The notes beneath the pieces are model-generated. The model searched no databases, was not told the origin of the DNA, and was given only the letters and a program-made list of their open reading frames with translations. The translations under genes were made by a program, and so were the position numbers. Of a stretch of 64,000 nt of DNA, positions 8,972 to 17,327 are shown in pieces (position 1 is the first letter of the stretch; each line of letters opens with the position of its first letter). Source of the DNA: Bacteroidales bacterium (lineage in GTDB: Bacteria > Bacteroidota > Bacteroidia > Bacteroidales > UBA932); assembly GCA_017476575.1 (NCBI GenBank), contig JAFUZO010000003.1, forward strand, positions 56,774 to 120,773, read 5' to 3'.

Positions 8972-9729
8972 CAGACTTGTCCTTCAAGGTACAGTTCAAT
9001 GGCCCGGGCGACGGAGGGAGCCTCCGCGGAGGGAGCCTTGACATCGATCCGCAGGCCCGCCTCTTCCATGGCCTTGACGATGGACTTGCCGTAGGCGACC
9101 ATCCGGATGTCTCCCTGGCTGAACGCCGGGAAATTCTCCTGGAGGGACTTGACGTCGGAGGGGTTGTAGAAGACAATCATGTCGTAGGCATGCAGATCGA
9201 TGCCGGAGAGGTCCTGGCTGACGGACTTCACGAAGACGCCCGTCGTGTAGTCGAGCTTCTGGGCGTCAAACAGGCGGGTGATCGCATCGCTGTTGGAGGA
9301 ATCCGAAGTCGTGATCAGGAACTTCTCTCCCTTGTGCTTCGGACCGATCAGGGCGATGACGCTCTCCGGGGTGCCGTTGCCGTAGAAGATCTTGCGTTTG
9401 CGGTAGACGATATGTTTCTGCAGGTACATGGCCACGGCCTCGGTGGTGCAGAAATATTTCATCGTCTCAGGAATCTTGGCCCGGAGTTCCTCTGCGAGTT
9501 TGAAGAAAGCGTCGATGGCATGGCGGGACGAGAAGACGATAGCGGTATAATCGAGGACATTGATGCGCTGGGCGCGGAATTCTCTGGATGTCAGAGGCTC
9601 GATCAGGAAGAACGGCCGGAACTCGAAGTCGACTCCGAACTTTTCCGTAACGGCCTGATAAGGAGTGAGAACTCTGGGAGTGCTCTGGGAAATCAGGATG
9701 TTCTTGACTGTCATTTCTGTTTGCATCAC
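8971..9729 (-). CDS. hemD: Uroporphyrinogen-III synthase family protein
   Basis: A 252-residue cytosolic protein of the HemD superfamily, made of two similar alpha/beta domains. The N-domain includes VKNILISQSTPR and the middle has TAIVFSSRHAIDAFF, the conserved strand-helix of the family. The C-domain carries ITTSDSSNSDAI and DMIVFYNPSDVKSLQENF. HemD closes hydroxymethylbilane to uroporphyrinogen III in haem and sirohaem synthesis. Next to DUF4271 and rnpA is its usual place in Bacteroidota. The start could be the first or the second ATG. A promoter box lies inside the upstream gene. Confidence 0.87.
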   Translation of the reverse strand: MMQTEMTVKNILISQSTPRVLTPYQAVTEKFGVDFEFRPFFLIEPLTSREFRAQRINVLDYTAIVFSSRHAIDAFFKLAEELRAKIPETMKYFCTTEAVAMYLQKHIVYRKRKIFYGNGTPESVIALIGPKHKGEKFLITTSDSSNSDAITRLFDAQKLDYTTGVFVKSVSQDLSGIDLHAYDMIVFYNPSDVKSLQENFPAFSQGDIRMVAYGKSIVKAMEEAGLRIDVKAPSAEAPSVARAIELYLEGQV

Positions 9730-9732
9730 TTG

Positions 9733-10440
9733 CTATAGTAAAGTTGCCGAGGCCACCAGCAGGCCAGTCGGCAATAGTTCAAGGGCGCAAAGGTACAAAA
9801 AAGTTGTCAAAGGATTGCAAGAAGCACTCAAAATTTGTCCCCGCCGAAGCAGGTAAAGAAGGTAGATAGTCCCCGTCTCGACCAGGATTAAAGTCCTGAA
9901 AGTCAAGTCGCTGGCATGAAAGAGATACAGCAGGCCCACCGTCGGGAGGACCAGCAGGAGCAGGAGGATGAAAAAAGTGTAGCCGGCCCGGTAGGACATC
10001 TGGTAATTGTCATACCGTCGGCGGGGCCGCAACCACAGGTACAGGAGGAACCGCAGGAGCAGGTAGGCGAAGAAGGCGCCCGCGACGATCAGCATCCGGA
10101 TATCCGTATCGATACCCTGGACGAAACCGGGATCGTAGATGCGGTAGCGGTAGAGCAGCAGGCAGGCCGGGATGAGCAGGATGAGCGCGATGACGTTCCG
10201 CTCCCGGCTTACCCGGACACTGTTCTCGAGGGCGGTGCTGCCGCGCGCCCGGAGGACACTGTCGGCCAGGTAGGGCAGCACGTCCAGGAAACTGCGCAGG
10301 AAGATGATGGCCAGCAGCACGAAGCACACGACCAGGACCGCCCCGACGAAGGGGATGCCTTCCGTCGCCGCCGGAGTGGAGGCGGAAGGCTCCTGGGACA
10401 GCAGCAGCCGTCCGGTCCTGAAAGCGTCTTCAAACATCAA
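9733..10440 (-). CDS. DUF4271 multi-pass membrane protein
   Basis: A 235-residue membrane protein with about six to seven hydrophobic helices, beginning with IPFVGAVLVVCFVLLAIIFL (about 29-48), and a conserved RGQILSASCNPLTTFLYLCALELLP tail region spanning 207-231. It matches the Bacteroidota-only DUF4271 family, which is found next to hemD; no function is established. It overlaps the SUI1 gene by 4 nt. The last codons also contain the TACCTTTG box proposed for hemD. Confidence 0.82.
   Translation of the reverse strand: MMFEDAFRTGRLLLSQEPSASTPAATEGIPFVGAVLVVCFVLLAIIFLRSFLDVLPYLADSVLRARGSTALENSVRVSRERNVIALILLIPACLLLYRYRIYDPGFVQGIDTDIRMLIVAGAFFAYLLLRFLLYLWLRPRRRYDNYQMSYRAGYTFFILLLLLVLPTVGLLYLFHASDLTFRTLILVETGTIYLLYLLRRGQILSASCNPLTTFLYLCALELLPTGLLVASATLL
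9788..9795 (-). promoter_or_regulatory. Internal -7 box upstream of hemD
   Basis: TACCTTTG on the minus strand, inside the 3' end of the DUF4271 gene and 59-66 nt before the hemD ATG. It fits TAnnTTTG, so hemD-rnpA-yidD may be transcribed separately. Confidence 0.45.
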
Positions 10441-10781
10441 TTTCCACGTTTCGCGTTGTAACCCATTTCGCGGAGCAGCGCCACCACCTTGTCACGGAAG
10501 TCGCCCTGCACGGTAATTTCGCCGTCCTTGGCCGTTCCACCGACCCCGCAGCGGGTTTTCAGGGTCCGCCCGAGGTCCTTGAGGTCGTCCGCCGTTCCGA
10601 CAAAGCCGGTCACGAGGGTCACCTGCTTACCGCCCCGGTTGCGCCGGTCGATGCCGACGATGAGGCGCTGTTTTGCAGGGGGGAGTGTCTCTGCCTCCTT
10701 CGCGGCAGCCGTCTCGTAGTGGAAGTCCGGGTCCGTGGAATAGACTACGCCCAGACGGGATTTCCAATCCTTGTCCATCAT
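10437..10781 (-). CDS. SUI1/YciH-type translation factor
   Basis: A 114-residue protein of the eIF1/SUI1 family (bacterial YciH). The C-terminal two thirds hold the fold: LIVGIDRRNRGGKQVTLVTG, TLKTRCGVGGTAK, GEITVQGDFRDKVVALL. The N-terminal 35 residues are a variable acidic lead-in. YciH can influence start-site fidelity in vitro; its role in Bacteroidota is not settled. It lies 3 nt after malQ and overlaps DUF4271 by 4 nt, so the three are one transcription unit. Confidence 0.93.
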   Translation of the reverse strand: MMDKDWKSRLGVVYSTDPDFHYETAAAKEAETLPPAKQRLIVGIDRRNRGGKQVTLVTGFVGTADDLKDLGRTLKTRCGVGGTAKDGEITVQGDFRDKVVALLREMGYNAKRGN

Positions 10782-10784
10782 GGC

Positions 10785-13214
10785 CTATCGGTTCCTGCCG
10801 GCGCCCTCGACCAGGCTGCGGAGGTGGCTGTTGAGTCCCTCGTCGGCAATCAGGGATTCCAAGGTACAGTGCATCCGGTAACGCCAGTAGAAGCGCGGAA
10901 TGGCCGGCACGTTGATGCGTTCATCGGCCGGATCGCCTCCGTAGCGGACCTCGCCGTCGGTGGCCAGCCAGTCCTGCAGCGGCAGGATGGCCAGCATGGC
11001 CGGTGACTGGAGATGGTCGGCGATGATGCGGTCGGCCACCCAAGGCTCGCAGAAGTAGGGAGCCTCACCGCCAAGGTGCAGCACCTCGTTGTAGTACCGC
11101 TGGGTCAAGGACCGGTCCTCTTCCCACCACGCACGCAGCGGGGATGTGTCGTGGGTCCCGGTCGCGCAGACGCAGGAGTAGGGATAACGGGACGGCCGGG
11201 CGAAATCCTCCTTCGGGTCCTTCGGCATCCGCTGGATCTCCAGGCTGAGGATGTCCAGGTCGGCCATGGTATCCGGGACGCAGGCCGGGATCATGCCGAG
11301 GTCCTCGCCGCAGGAAAGCATGCCGGTGGAGCGGAGCAGGGCCGGGAGCTTGCGATAGGCCGACTCCTTCCAGAAAGCGTTATGCCGATGGTAGAAGAAG
11401 TCGTTGTAGAGTTCGTTGTACCGGTTCTTCTGCCAGTCCGGCAACTGGGCATAGGCACTGGTGTGCTGGGCGGCAATCCGGGGATGCCAGAAACCTTTCC
11501 GGCGCGGGTCCTCCACGAAAAGGACATCCTCCGTGCCGCCCTCCACCGGATTGAAGCCGGCGTTCAGCAGTTCCTCGCCGCTGTACGGGAGGGCCGGGCT
11601 GAAATGGCCCATGAGGCCGGTCCTGTACTGCATCGGAATCTCCCAGATACGGAAGAAACCGAGGATGTGGTCGATACGGAAGGCGTCGAAATATTCTGCC
11701 ATCTTGCCCATGCGGGCCTTCCACCAGGTGAACCCGTCTTCAGCCATCTTTTCCCAGTTGTAAGTCGGGAAGCCCCAGTTCTGTCCATCCGCGGAGAAGG
11801 CGTCCGGCGGGGCGCCGGCCTGGCTGTCGAGGTGGAACAGTTCCGGATGCTGCCAAGCGTCGACACTCTGACGACTTACGCCGATCGGCAGGTCGCCCTT
11901 CAAGGCGACCCCGTGTGCATGGGCATAGCGGACCGCGTCCTTGAGCTGGGCGTCGAGCAGGAACTGTTCATAGCAGTAGAAACCCACCGCCTCGCCGTGC
12001 CCGGCGACATACTCGTCGATGCGGCGCGGGCTGTAGGCCGCATAGGCTCCCCACTGCGAGAAATCGGGCGTGCCGAACTCGTCGCGGAGGGCGCTGAAGG
12101 CAGCGTAGGGAACCAGCCAGGCAGCATTGGCGGCGACGAATTCCCGATAGTCCTCTGACTGCATGACCTTCTCCCCGCGGGTGGCGTAGACCTTGCGGAG
12201 CAGCTCCTCCTTGGCAGCATTCGCCCGTTCATAGTCGACCTTCGGGAGGGCTTCCAGTTCCGCTTTGAGGGTACGGTAACGCTGGTCCCGGCGGACGCCT
12301 GCGGCGGGAAGATGGATGAACTGCGGATGCAGGGCGAAGGAACTGACAGCGTTGTACGGATAGGAATCCTGCCAGGTGCGGGTCATCGTGGTGTCGTTGA
12401 CGGGCAGGAGCTGGATGACGCTCTGCCCCGTCCGGACGGCCCAGTCGACGAGCCGCTTGATGTCATGGAACTCGCCGATGCCGAAACTCTCCTCTGTGCG
12501 GAGCGAGAAGACCGGGACGGCCACCCCGGCTCCCCGCCAGGGACGGGCCGGAAACGCGGGCTGGAGGTCGGCGACCGTGAGGTGCGTCCCCCCTGCCGGC
12601 ACTTCGGCGAGGAAATGGTTGGGGCCTTCCTCCCAAAGCAGGATGGAACGGGTCCGGGAGTCGACGACAACCAGCTTGTATTCAAAGGCTTCCTTTACAT
12701 CCAAGGTGATGGTCCAGTACGGGAAACGGGCATCGTCCAGCAGGCGGACCTTCTTCCAGTCACCGAAGCCGTGTCCGCTGCCCACGATGGCGAGGCTTTC
12801 GCCCGGGCGGATGGCCGGGGCGGCGACCGTGAAGGTCAAGTTGCCCTTGGATACCGCCTTCTTCCGGGGATGGCGGAAAGAAGCGCCGTCCGGACGCCGG
12901 AAGATGACGTCGCTGAAAGCGGATGAGTAGAATGCGGAGTCGGCGGGGCGGGTGGTCCAGCGGTCGCGGATGACGGCCTCGCGGGCACCGACGGGGGCCT
13001 GGAACACATGCCCGCGCCATTCGGTGCGGATGACAACCCCGTCCTTCACCACCTCGTAGGTATAGTGCGCCCCGTCCTTGAGGTCCCGGCCGGAGAGTTC
13101 CTTCTGCCACTGGCCGCCGAACGTGTAATCCATAGGAATCCGCCTCTTTCCGGTGCGGAGCACGATCTGTTCCCCCCAGGCGGTATTGTACTGAATCGAA
13201 ATACGGATGTTCAT
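10785..13214 (-). CDS. malQ: 4-alpha-glucanotransferase (GH77) with N-terminal starch-binding domains
   Basis: An 809-residue enzyme that moves maltosyl units between alpha-1,4-glucans in maltodextrin or glycogen metabolism. Residues 1-230 are two CBM20-like beta domains (the second around AIRPGESLAIVGSGHGFGDW). The GH77 barrel follows, with KGDLPIGVSRQSVDAW, the nucleophile region FDAFRIDHILGFFRIWE, the acid/base segment CGEDLGMIP, and GTHDTSPLRAWW. No signal peptide is seen, so it is cytosolic. The long leader before it contains repeat element A, and its promoter lies about 160 nt upstream. Confidence 0.95.
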   Translation of the reverse strand: MNIRISIQYNTAWGEQIVLRTGKRRIPMDYTFGGQWQKELSGRDLKDGAHYTYEVVKDGVVIRTEWRGHVFQAPVGAREAVIRDRWTTRPADSAFYSSAFSDVIFRRPDGASFRHPRKKAVSKGNLTFTVAAPAIRPGESLAIVGSGHGFGDWKKVRLLDDARFPYWTITLDVKEAFEYKLVVVDSRTRSILLWEEGPNHFLAEVPAGGTHLTVADLQPAFPARPWRGAGVAVPVFSLRTEESFGIGEFHDIKRLVDWAVRTGQSVIQLLPVNDTTMTRTWQDSYPYNAVSSFALHPQFIHLPAAGVRRDQRYRTLKAELEALPKVDYERANAAKEELLRKVYATRGEKVMQSEDYREFVAANAAWLVPYAAFSALRDEFGTPDFSQWGAYAAYSPRRIDEYVAGHGEAVGFYCYEQFLLDAQLKDAVRYAHAHGVALKGDLPIGVSRQSVDAWQHPELFHLDSQAGAPPDAFSADGQNWGFPTYNWEKMAEDGFTWWKARMGKMAEYFDAFRIDHILGFFRIWEIPMQYRTGLMGHFSPALPYSGEELLNAGFNPVEGGTEDVLFVEDPRRKGFWHPRIAAQHTSAYAQLPDWQKNRYNELYNDFFYHRHNAFWKESAYRKLPALLRSTGMLSCGEDLGMIPACVPDTMADLDILSLEIQRMPKDPKEDFARPSRYPYSCVCATGTHDTSPLRAWWEEDRSLTQRYYNEVLHLGGEAPYFCEPWVADRIIADHLQSPAMLAILPLQDWLATDGEVRYGGDPADERINVPAIPRFYWRYRMHCTLESLIADEGLNSHLRSLVEGAGRNR

Positions 13215-13235
13215 CGTGTCATGTTATGGTCTGGT

Positions 13236-13354
13236 GAAAGACAACCGGACACTTTTACGGACATCTGCCCGGACAGAGACACTCCGAAAATCACAGATTT
13301 CCGGGGACCCCGGGTCGCGAAGCGACAGGACGTAAAAATGTCCGGTTGTCTTTC
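13236..13354. repeat. Cloverleaf-like repeat element A (class 1 core, unique arms)
   Basis: Arms GAAAGACAACCGGACA... (13236-13259) and its complement (13331-13354) pair over 23 of 24 positions. Read on the minus strand, the 71-nt core holds a run of short hairpins: GTCGC-TTC-GCGAC, CCGGGG-T-CCCCGG, AAATC-TGT-GATTT and TCTG-N6-CAGA. The core closely matches that of element B at 50046-50125, but the arms differ. It sits in the proposed 5' leader of malQ. Confidence 0.85.
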
Positions 13355-13372
13355 GTTTTATTGTACAGTGAG

Positions 13373-13403
13373 CAAATTTAACGATTCGGGACGGATTTCC
13401 AAA
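13373..13403 (-). promoter_or_regulatory. Promoter of malQ operon
   Basis: On the minus strand, TTTG (13403-13400), a 19-nt spacer, then TAAATTTG (13380-13373), a full match to the Bacteroidota -33/-7 consensus. The transcript would carry element A in a leader of about 155 nt. Confidence 0.75.
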
Positions 13404-13412
13404 ACATTCCGC

Positions 13413-13420
13413 TATCTTTG
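13413..13420 (+). promoter_or_regulatory. -7 promoter box for rsgA
   Basis: TATCTTTG fits TAnnTTTG and lies 29 nt before the rsgA ATG. It is divergent from, and nearly overlaps, the malQ promoter. Confidence 0.6.
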
Positions 13421-13449
13421 CGGAATGAACCGACAGATAAGTACGACGA

Positions 13450-14415
13450 ATGACCCAAGGTGAAGCGACAGTGGTGAAAAATGCGGGAAGCGGGTATGTG
13501 CTCGCCCCGCTGCCGGAATGGACGTTGTTCCCGGCCGTGCTCCGGGGGAAGATCCGGCTCAAGCAGAGTCCGATCACGAATCCGGTGGCCGTCGGGGACC
13601 GGGTGCGGTATGAGATGGACAGGCATGCGTCCGGCGGCCCGGGCAAGGGGACGGGCGACGGGCCGACCGCCGTGATCACGGAAGTGCTGCCGCGCCGGAA
13701 CTACGTCATCCGCCGCTCGACGAACCTGTCCCGCCAGGCCCATATCATCGCGGCCAACGTGGACATGGCCTATATCATCGTGTCGCTGTATTTCCCGGAA
13801 ATCAAGCTACCGTTCCTGGACCGCATCCTCGTGACCTGCGAGGTGTACGGCATCCCCGCCACCATCGTCCTGTCGAAAGTGGACCTCTACCGCGACGAGG
13901 CCCGGGAACAGACTGAAGCCTTCCACGCCATCTACGAGGGTGCGGGCTACCGGGTCATCGACACATCGGTCGTCACCGGCGAAGGGGTGGCAGAAATCCG
14001 GGAGGCCTGCAAGGGACATATCAACCTGCTCTCCGGCGAATCCGGAGTGGGCAAGTCCTCGCTCATCAAGGCGCTGGACCCTTCCCTGGACCCGAAGGTC
14101 GGGGTCATCTCCACGGCCCATCTGCAGGGGAAACATACCACCTCCCTCTATGAAATGTACCCGCTGGAGACCGGCGGTTATGTCATCGACTCTCCGGGGC
14201 TCCGCGGCTTCGGGCTGGTCGACCTGGAGAAGGGGGAGATCGCCCGCTATTTCCCCGAGATGCTCCGCGCCTCCGAAGGCTGCCGGTTCACGCCCTGCAC
14301 CCATACCCATGAGCCGGGCTGCGCCGTCAAGTCCGCCGTCGAAGCGGGCACCATCGCCCCTGAGCGCTACAACTCCTACCTCGGCATGTTGGAAGACGAC
14401 CAGAAGTTCCGATGA
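13450..14415 (+). CDS. rsgA: Ribosome small subunit-dependent GTPase A
   Basis: A 321-residue circularly permuted GTPase that helps late 30S assembly. An OB-fold domain (about 1-110) is followed by the G4 motif LSKVDL, then the P-loop SGESGVGKSS, then DSPG (G3), the permuted order typical of RsgA. The C-terminal zinc site is CRFTPCTHTHEPGC. Length is normal. The stop overlaps the MATE gene start by 4 nt, so both are probably co-transcribed. Confidence 0.97.
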   Translation: MTQGEATVVKNAGSGYVLAPLPEWTLFPAVLRGKIRLKQSPITNPVAVGDRVRYEMDRHASGGPGKGTGDGPTAVITEVLPRRNYVIRRSTNLSRQAHIIAANVDMAYIIVSLYFPEIKLPFLDRILVTCEVYGIPATIVLSKVDLYRDEAREQTEAFHAIYEGAGYRVIDTSVVTGEGVAEIREACKGHINLLSGESGVGKSSLIKALDPSLDPKVGVISTAHLQGKHTTSLYEMYPLETGGYVIDSPGLRGFGLVDLEKGEIARYFPEMLRASEGCRFTPCTHTHEPGCAVKSAVEAGTIAPERYNSYLGMLEDDQKFR

Positions 14416-15938
14416 ACCTCAACCGCGAAATCCTCCGCCTGGCCCTGCCCAGCATCCTGGCCAACATCACGGTGCCGCTGGTGGGCATGGTGGATATCGC
14501 CGTAGCCGGACACCTGGGTACGGAAGCCGACGCCACCGGCGGCCTGTCCGGGCTCACCGCCGCCGCACTCATCGGCGGCATCTCCGTCGGGTCCATGCTC
14601 TTCGACATGCTCTACTGGAACTTCGGCTTCCTGCGCACGGGCACCGGCGGCCTCACCGCCCAGGCCTACGGTCGTTTGAGGAGGTTCTGCCCCCTATTAT
14701 TTGCAAGCAATAGTCCCAGGGACGGCCGGGCACCTGATGACGCCATCCACCCCTCCCCTCCAGAAGGGTTGACCGCCGCCTTGCGGGACATTGCCGACAC
14801 CCATTCCCGGGCCCTCGGCATCGCCATCGGCAGCGGCCTGGTGCTGATCGCCGTGCAATGGCTTGTCGTCCAGGCCGCCTTCCTTGTCGTCCGATGTACC
14901 CCCGAAGTCCGCTTGCTCGCCGAGCGCTATTTCTACATCCGCATCTGGGCAGCCCCTGCCACCCTCTCGCTGTTCGCCTTCAAAGGCTGGTTCATCGGGA
15001 TGCAGGACACCGTCCGCCCGATGGTCTGCGACTTGCTGGTCAACGGCCTCAACATCCTCCTGAGCATCGGCCTGGCCTTCGGGCTCGCCGGACTCCCAGC
15101 CCTCGGCTTCAGCGGCGTCGCGACCGGAACGGTCATTGCCCAGTGGAGCGGCTTCCTGTATGCCGCCCTCGCCGTCCACCACCGCTACGGTCCCTGGATT
15201 TTCCGCGGATACACCCCCGCCGACGCCATCCGCGCCTTCCGACCGTTGCAGGAACCGGCCTCCACCGGTCAGCCAGGCGGGTTGCGGGCCTTCTTCACGC
15301 TGAACCGGGACCTGGTGGTGCGGTCGATGGGGATGATCGCTGTATACATCGGATTCACGGTCATCTCGGCCCGCTATGGCGACCTGATGCTGGCCGTAAG
15401 CACTATCCTGATGAAACTGCTGATGATTTTCAGTTACTTCACTGATGGATTCGCATATGCCGGGGAAGCGTTGACCGGCCGGTTCATCGGGGAAAGATCG
15501 GCCGACGGGGTGCGTTCCACCGTGCGCGGAACTTTCGCATGGAGCATGGGCATCGCCGGCCTTTTCGTCCTGGCCTATGCCTTCGGAGGCATCCCCGCCG
15601 TCCGCCTGATGACCTCCGACAACACCGTCGTGGACGCCTCCCGGGAATTCCTTCCCTGGCTGCTGCTCATGCCCCTTATCGGCTGCCCGGCCTTCACCTG
15701 GGACGGCATCTATGTCGGCGCCACCGCATCGAGACCCCTCCGCAACGCCACCCTCTGGTGTGCCGTCGGCTTCTTCACCGCCTGGGGCCTCGGCATCATC
15801 CTCGCCGGCCCCCGCCTCTCCGATACGCTCGCCATCCACATCCTCATGGCCGCCTACTTCGTCCACCTCGCCATCCGCACCCTCTACCAGAGCGCCCGCT
15901 ACCGTTCCGCCATCCTTTCCCCACACTTCGGAGAATAG
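14412..15938 (+). CDS. MATE family multidrug/sodium antiporter
   Basis: A 508-residue membrane transporter with about 12 helices in two MATE repeats, opening with REILRLALPSILANITVPL. MATE proteins expel organic cations using Na+ or H+. The GTGGLTAQAYGR segment at the end of helix 2 is typical, but it is followed by 37 extra residues (89-125) before the next helix begins at DIADTHSRALG. This makes the protein longer than the usual 440-460 residues. Start codon overlaps the rsgA stop. The substrate cannot be inferred. Confidence 0.93.
   Translation: MNLNREILRLALPSILANITVPLVGMVDIAVAGHLGTEADATGGLSGLTAAALIGGISVGSMLFDMLYWNFGFLRTGTGGLTAQAYGRLRRFCPLLFASNSPRDGRAPDDAIHPSPPEGLTAALRDIADTHSRALGIAIGSGLVLIAVQWLVVQAAFLVVRCTPEVRLLAERYFYIRIWAAPATLSLFAFKGWFIGMQDTVRPMVCDLLVNGLNILLSIGLAFGLAGLPALGFSGVATGTVIAQWSGFLYAALAVHHRYGPWIFRGYTPADAIRAFRPLQEPASTGQPGGLRAFFTLNRDLVVRSMGMIAVYIGFTVISARYGDLMLAVSTILMKLLMIFSYFTDGFAYAGEALTGRFIGERSADGVRSTVRGTFAWSMGIAGLFVLAYAFGGIPAVRLMTSDNTVVDASREFLPWLLLMPLIGCPAFTWDGIYVGATASRPLRNATLWCAVGFFTAWGLGIILAGPRLSDTLAIHILMAAYFVHLAIRTLYQSARYRSAILSPHFGE
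14676..14786 (+). repeat. In-frame 111-nt insert within the MATE gene
   Basis: This segment encodes 37 residues rich in Pro, Arg and Asp that interrupt the short loop between helices 2 and 3 of the MATE fold. The DNA contains a small inverted repeat, CTATT-N10-AATAG. Its length is a multiple of three and it has no stop. It may be an inserted element or a grown loop. Confidence 0.4.
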
Positions 15939-15996
15939 CCGGTTTCGTCGGGAAAAGACGGGGGTTGGTCGATCGGATTTGCCGGAAACAAACCGG
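15939..15996. other. Inverted repeat between MATE gene and tolC
   Basis: CCGGTTT (15939-15945) and AAACCGG (15990-15996) face each other across 44 nt in the 93-nt gap. No promoter box of the usual type is visible here, so tolC transcription may start elsewhere or use a weaker box. Confidence 0.3.
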
Positions 15997-16031
15997 AAGG
16001 CGATATTCGCCGCCGGTAAAAGACTGCGAAT

Positions 16032-17327
16032 ATGAAAAGAATCATCCTCTCCCTGACGGCCGGCGTCCTTCTGCTCGTCCCTGCGACGGCACAGCAGAAA
16101 ATATGGACCCTGCAGGACTGTCTGGACTATGCACTGGAGAACAACATCCAGCTCCGGCAGAGCCGGAACACCTATCTCTCCGGCCTGGAAGACACGGCCG
16201 AGGCCCGCGCCGCCCTCTTCCCGACCCTCTCTGCCAGTGCCTCGCAAAATATCGGTCTCAACCCTTTCACCGACAACGACAAGACGGCTTACTCGGGTTC
16301 CTACGGCATCAACAGCGAATTGACCTTGTTCAGCGGAGGGCGCCTCCGTAATAATATCCGCCTCCAGGAAGTCCAGAATACCCGGGATTCCCTGTCCGTG
16401 GAGGCAAGCGCCATGGATATCCGGATTGCCATCGTCCAGGCCTACATGCAATGCCTCTATGCCGCAGAAGCCGTGACCGTCAACGAGAGTACGGTCGAAG
16501 CCTCGCAGGCGCAGCGCGACCGGGCGGAACAGATGTGGAAGGCCGGATCCATCAGCAAAGTGGACTTTGCCCAGCTGGAAAGCCAGTTGTCCGGCGACCA
16601 GTACCAGCTGACAGCCTCCCGGGTGACACTTGACAACTACCGCCTCCAGCTCAAGCAACTGCTGGAACTCGGCATCGACGAAGAGATGACCCTGGCGGGG
16701 GCCGGAGCCGATGATGACGAGGTCCTCCGCCTGCTGCCGGACAAACATGAAGTCTACGCCAACGCCCTGGAAACCATGCCGGAAATCGCATCGAGCCAGC
16801 TGGCCGTCGATGCCGCCAAGCTGAGCGAGAAGGTCGCCAAGGCCGGTTATCTCCCGACGGTCGGACTGAGTGCCGGCATCGGCACCAGCAACCGGTACGG
16901 CGCCGGCAACACCTTCACCAGCCAGATCCAGGACAACCTGGGCGTCAATGCCGGACTCACCGTCAGCATCCCCATCTTCACCGGGCGCAAGAACAAGACA
17001 GCCGTCAACAAAGCACGGATCGCCCTCGTCAACAGCCGCCTGGACTCCATCAGTGTAGAAAAGTCCGTCCTCAAGGAAGTGGAGACCGTCTATCTCGACG
17101 CCGTCTCCGCCCAGTCCCAATACGTCGCCGCCCAGGAAAAGGAGAAATACGCCCGGCAGAGCTATGAACTCACCGACGAGCAGTTCCGTCTGGGCATGAA
17201 AAACACCGTGGAACTCATCACGGCGAAGAACGACCTGCTCTCCGCGCAGCAGTCCCGCCTCCAGGCCAAGTACATGGCTCTCCTGAACCGGCAGATCTTA
17301 GACATCTATCAAGGCACACAATCATGA
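16032..17327 (+). CDS. TolC-family outer membrane efflux protein
   Basis: A 431-residue outer-membrane factor with a signal peptide ending near VPATAQQ. The mature start IWTLQDCLDYALENNIQL is the classic TolC-family opening. Two repeated alpha/beta units follow, with long coiled-coil helices (KVDFAQLESQLSGDQYQL and LKEVETVYLDAVSAQ regions). It would form the trimeric exit duct for the MacA/MacB pump encoded next. Its stop overlaps the adaptor ATG by 4 nt. Confidence 0.94.
   Translation: MKRIILSLTAGVLLLVPATAQQKIWTLQDCLDYALENNIQLRQSRNTYLSGLEDTAEARAALFPTLSASASQNIGLNPFTDNDKTAYSGSYGINSELTLFSGGRLRNNIRLQEVQNTRDSLSVEASAMDIRIAIVQAYMQCLYAAEAVTVNESTVEASQAQRDRAEQMWKAGSISKVDFAQLESQLSGDQYQLTASRVTLDNYRLQLKQLLELGIDEEMTLAGAGADDDEVLRLLPDKHEVYANALETMPEIASSQLAVDAAKLSEKVAKAGYLPTVGLSAGIGTSNRYGAGNTFTSQIQDNLGVNAGLTVSIPIFTGRKNKTAVNKARIALVNSRLDSISVEKSVLKEVETVYLDAVSAQSQYVAAQEKEKYARQSYELTDEQFRLGMKNTVELITAKNDLLSAQQSRLQAKYMALLNRQILDIYQGTQS

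Noticed and set aside
14697..17120. An 807-codon minus-strand frame across the MATE and TolC genes
   Set aside because: It crosses two well-supported genes and a gap, with low-complexity Gly/Asp/Glu sequence; an antisense shadow.
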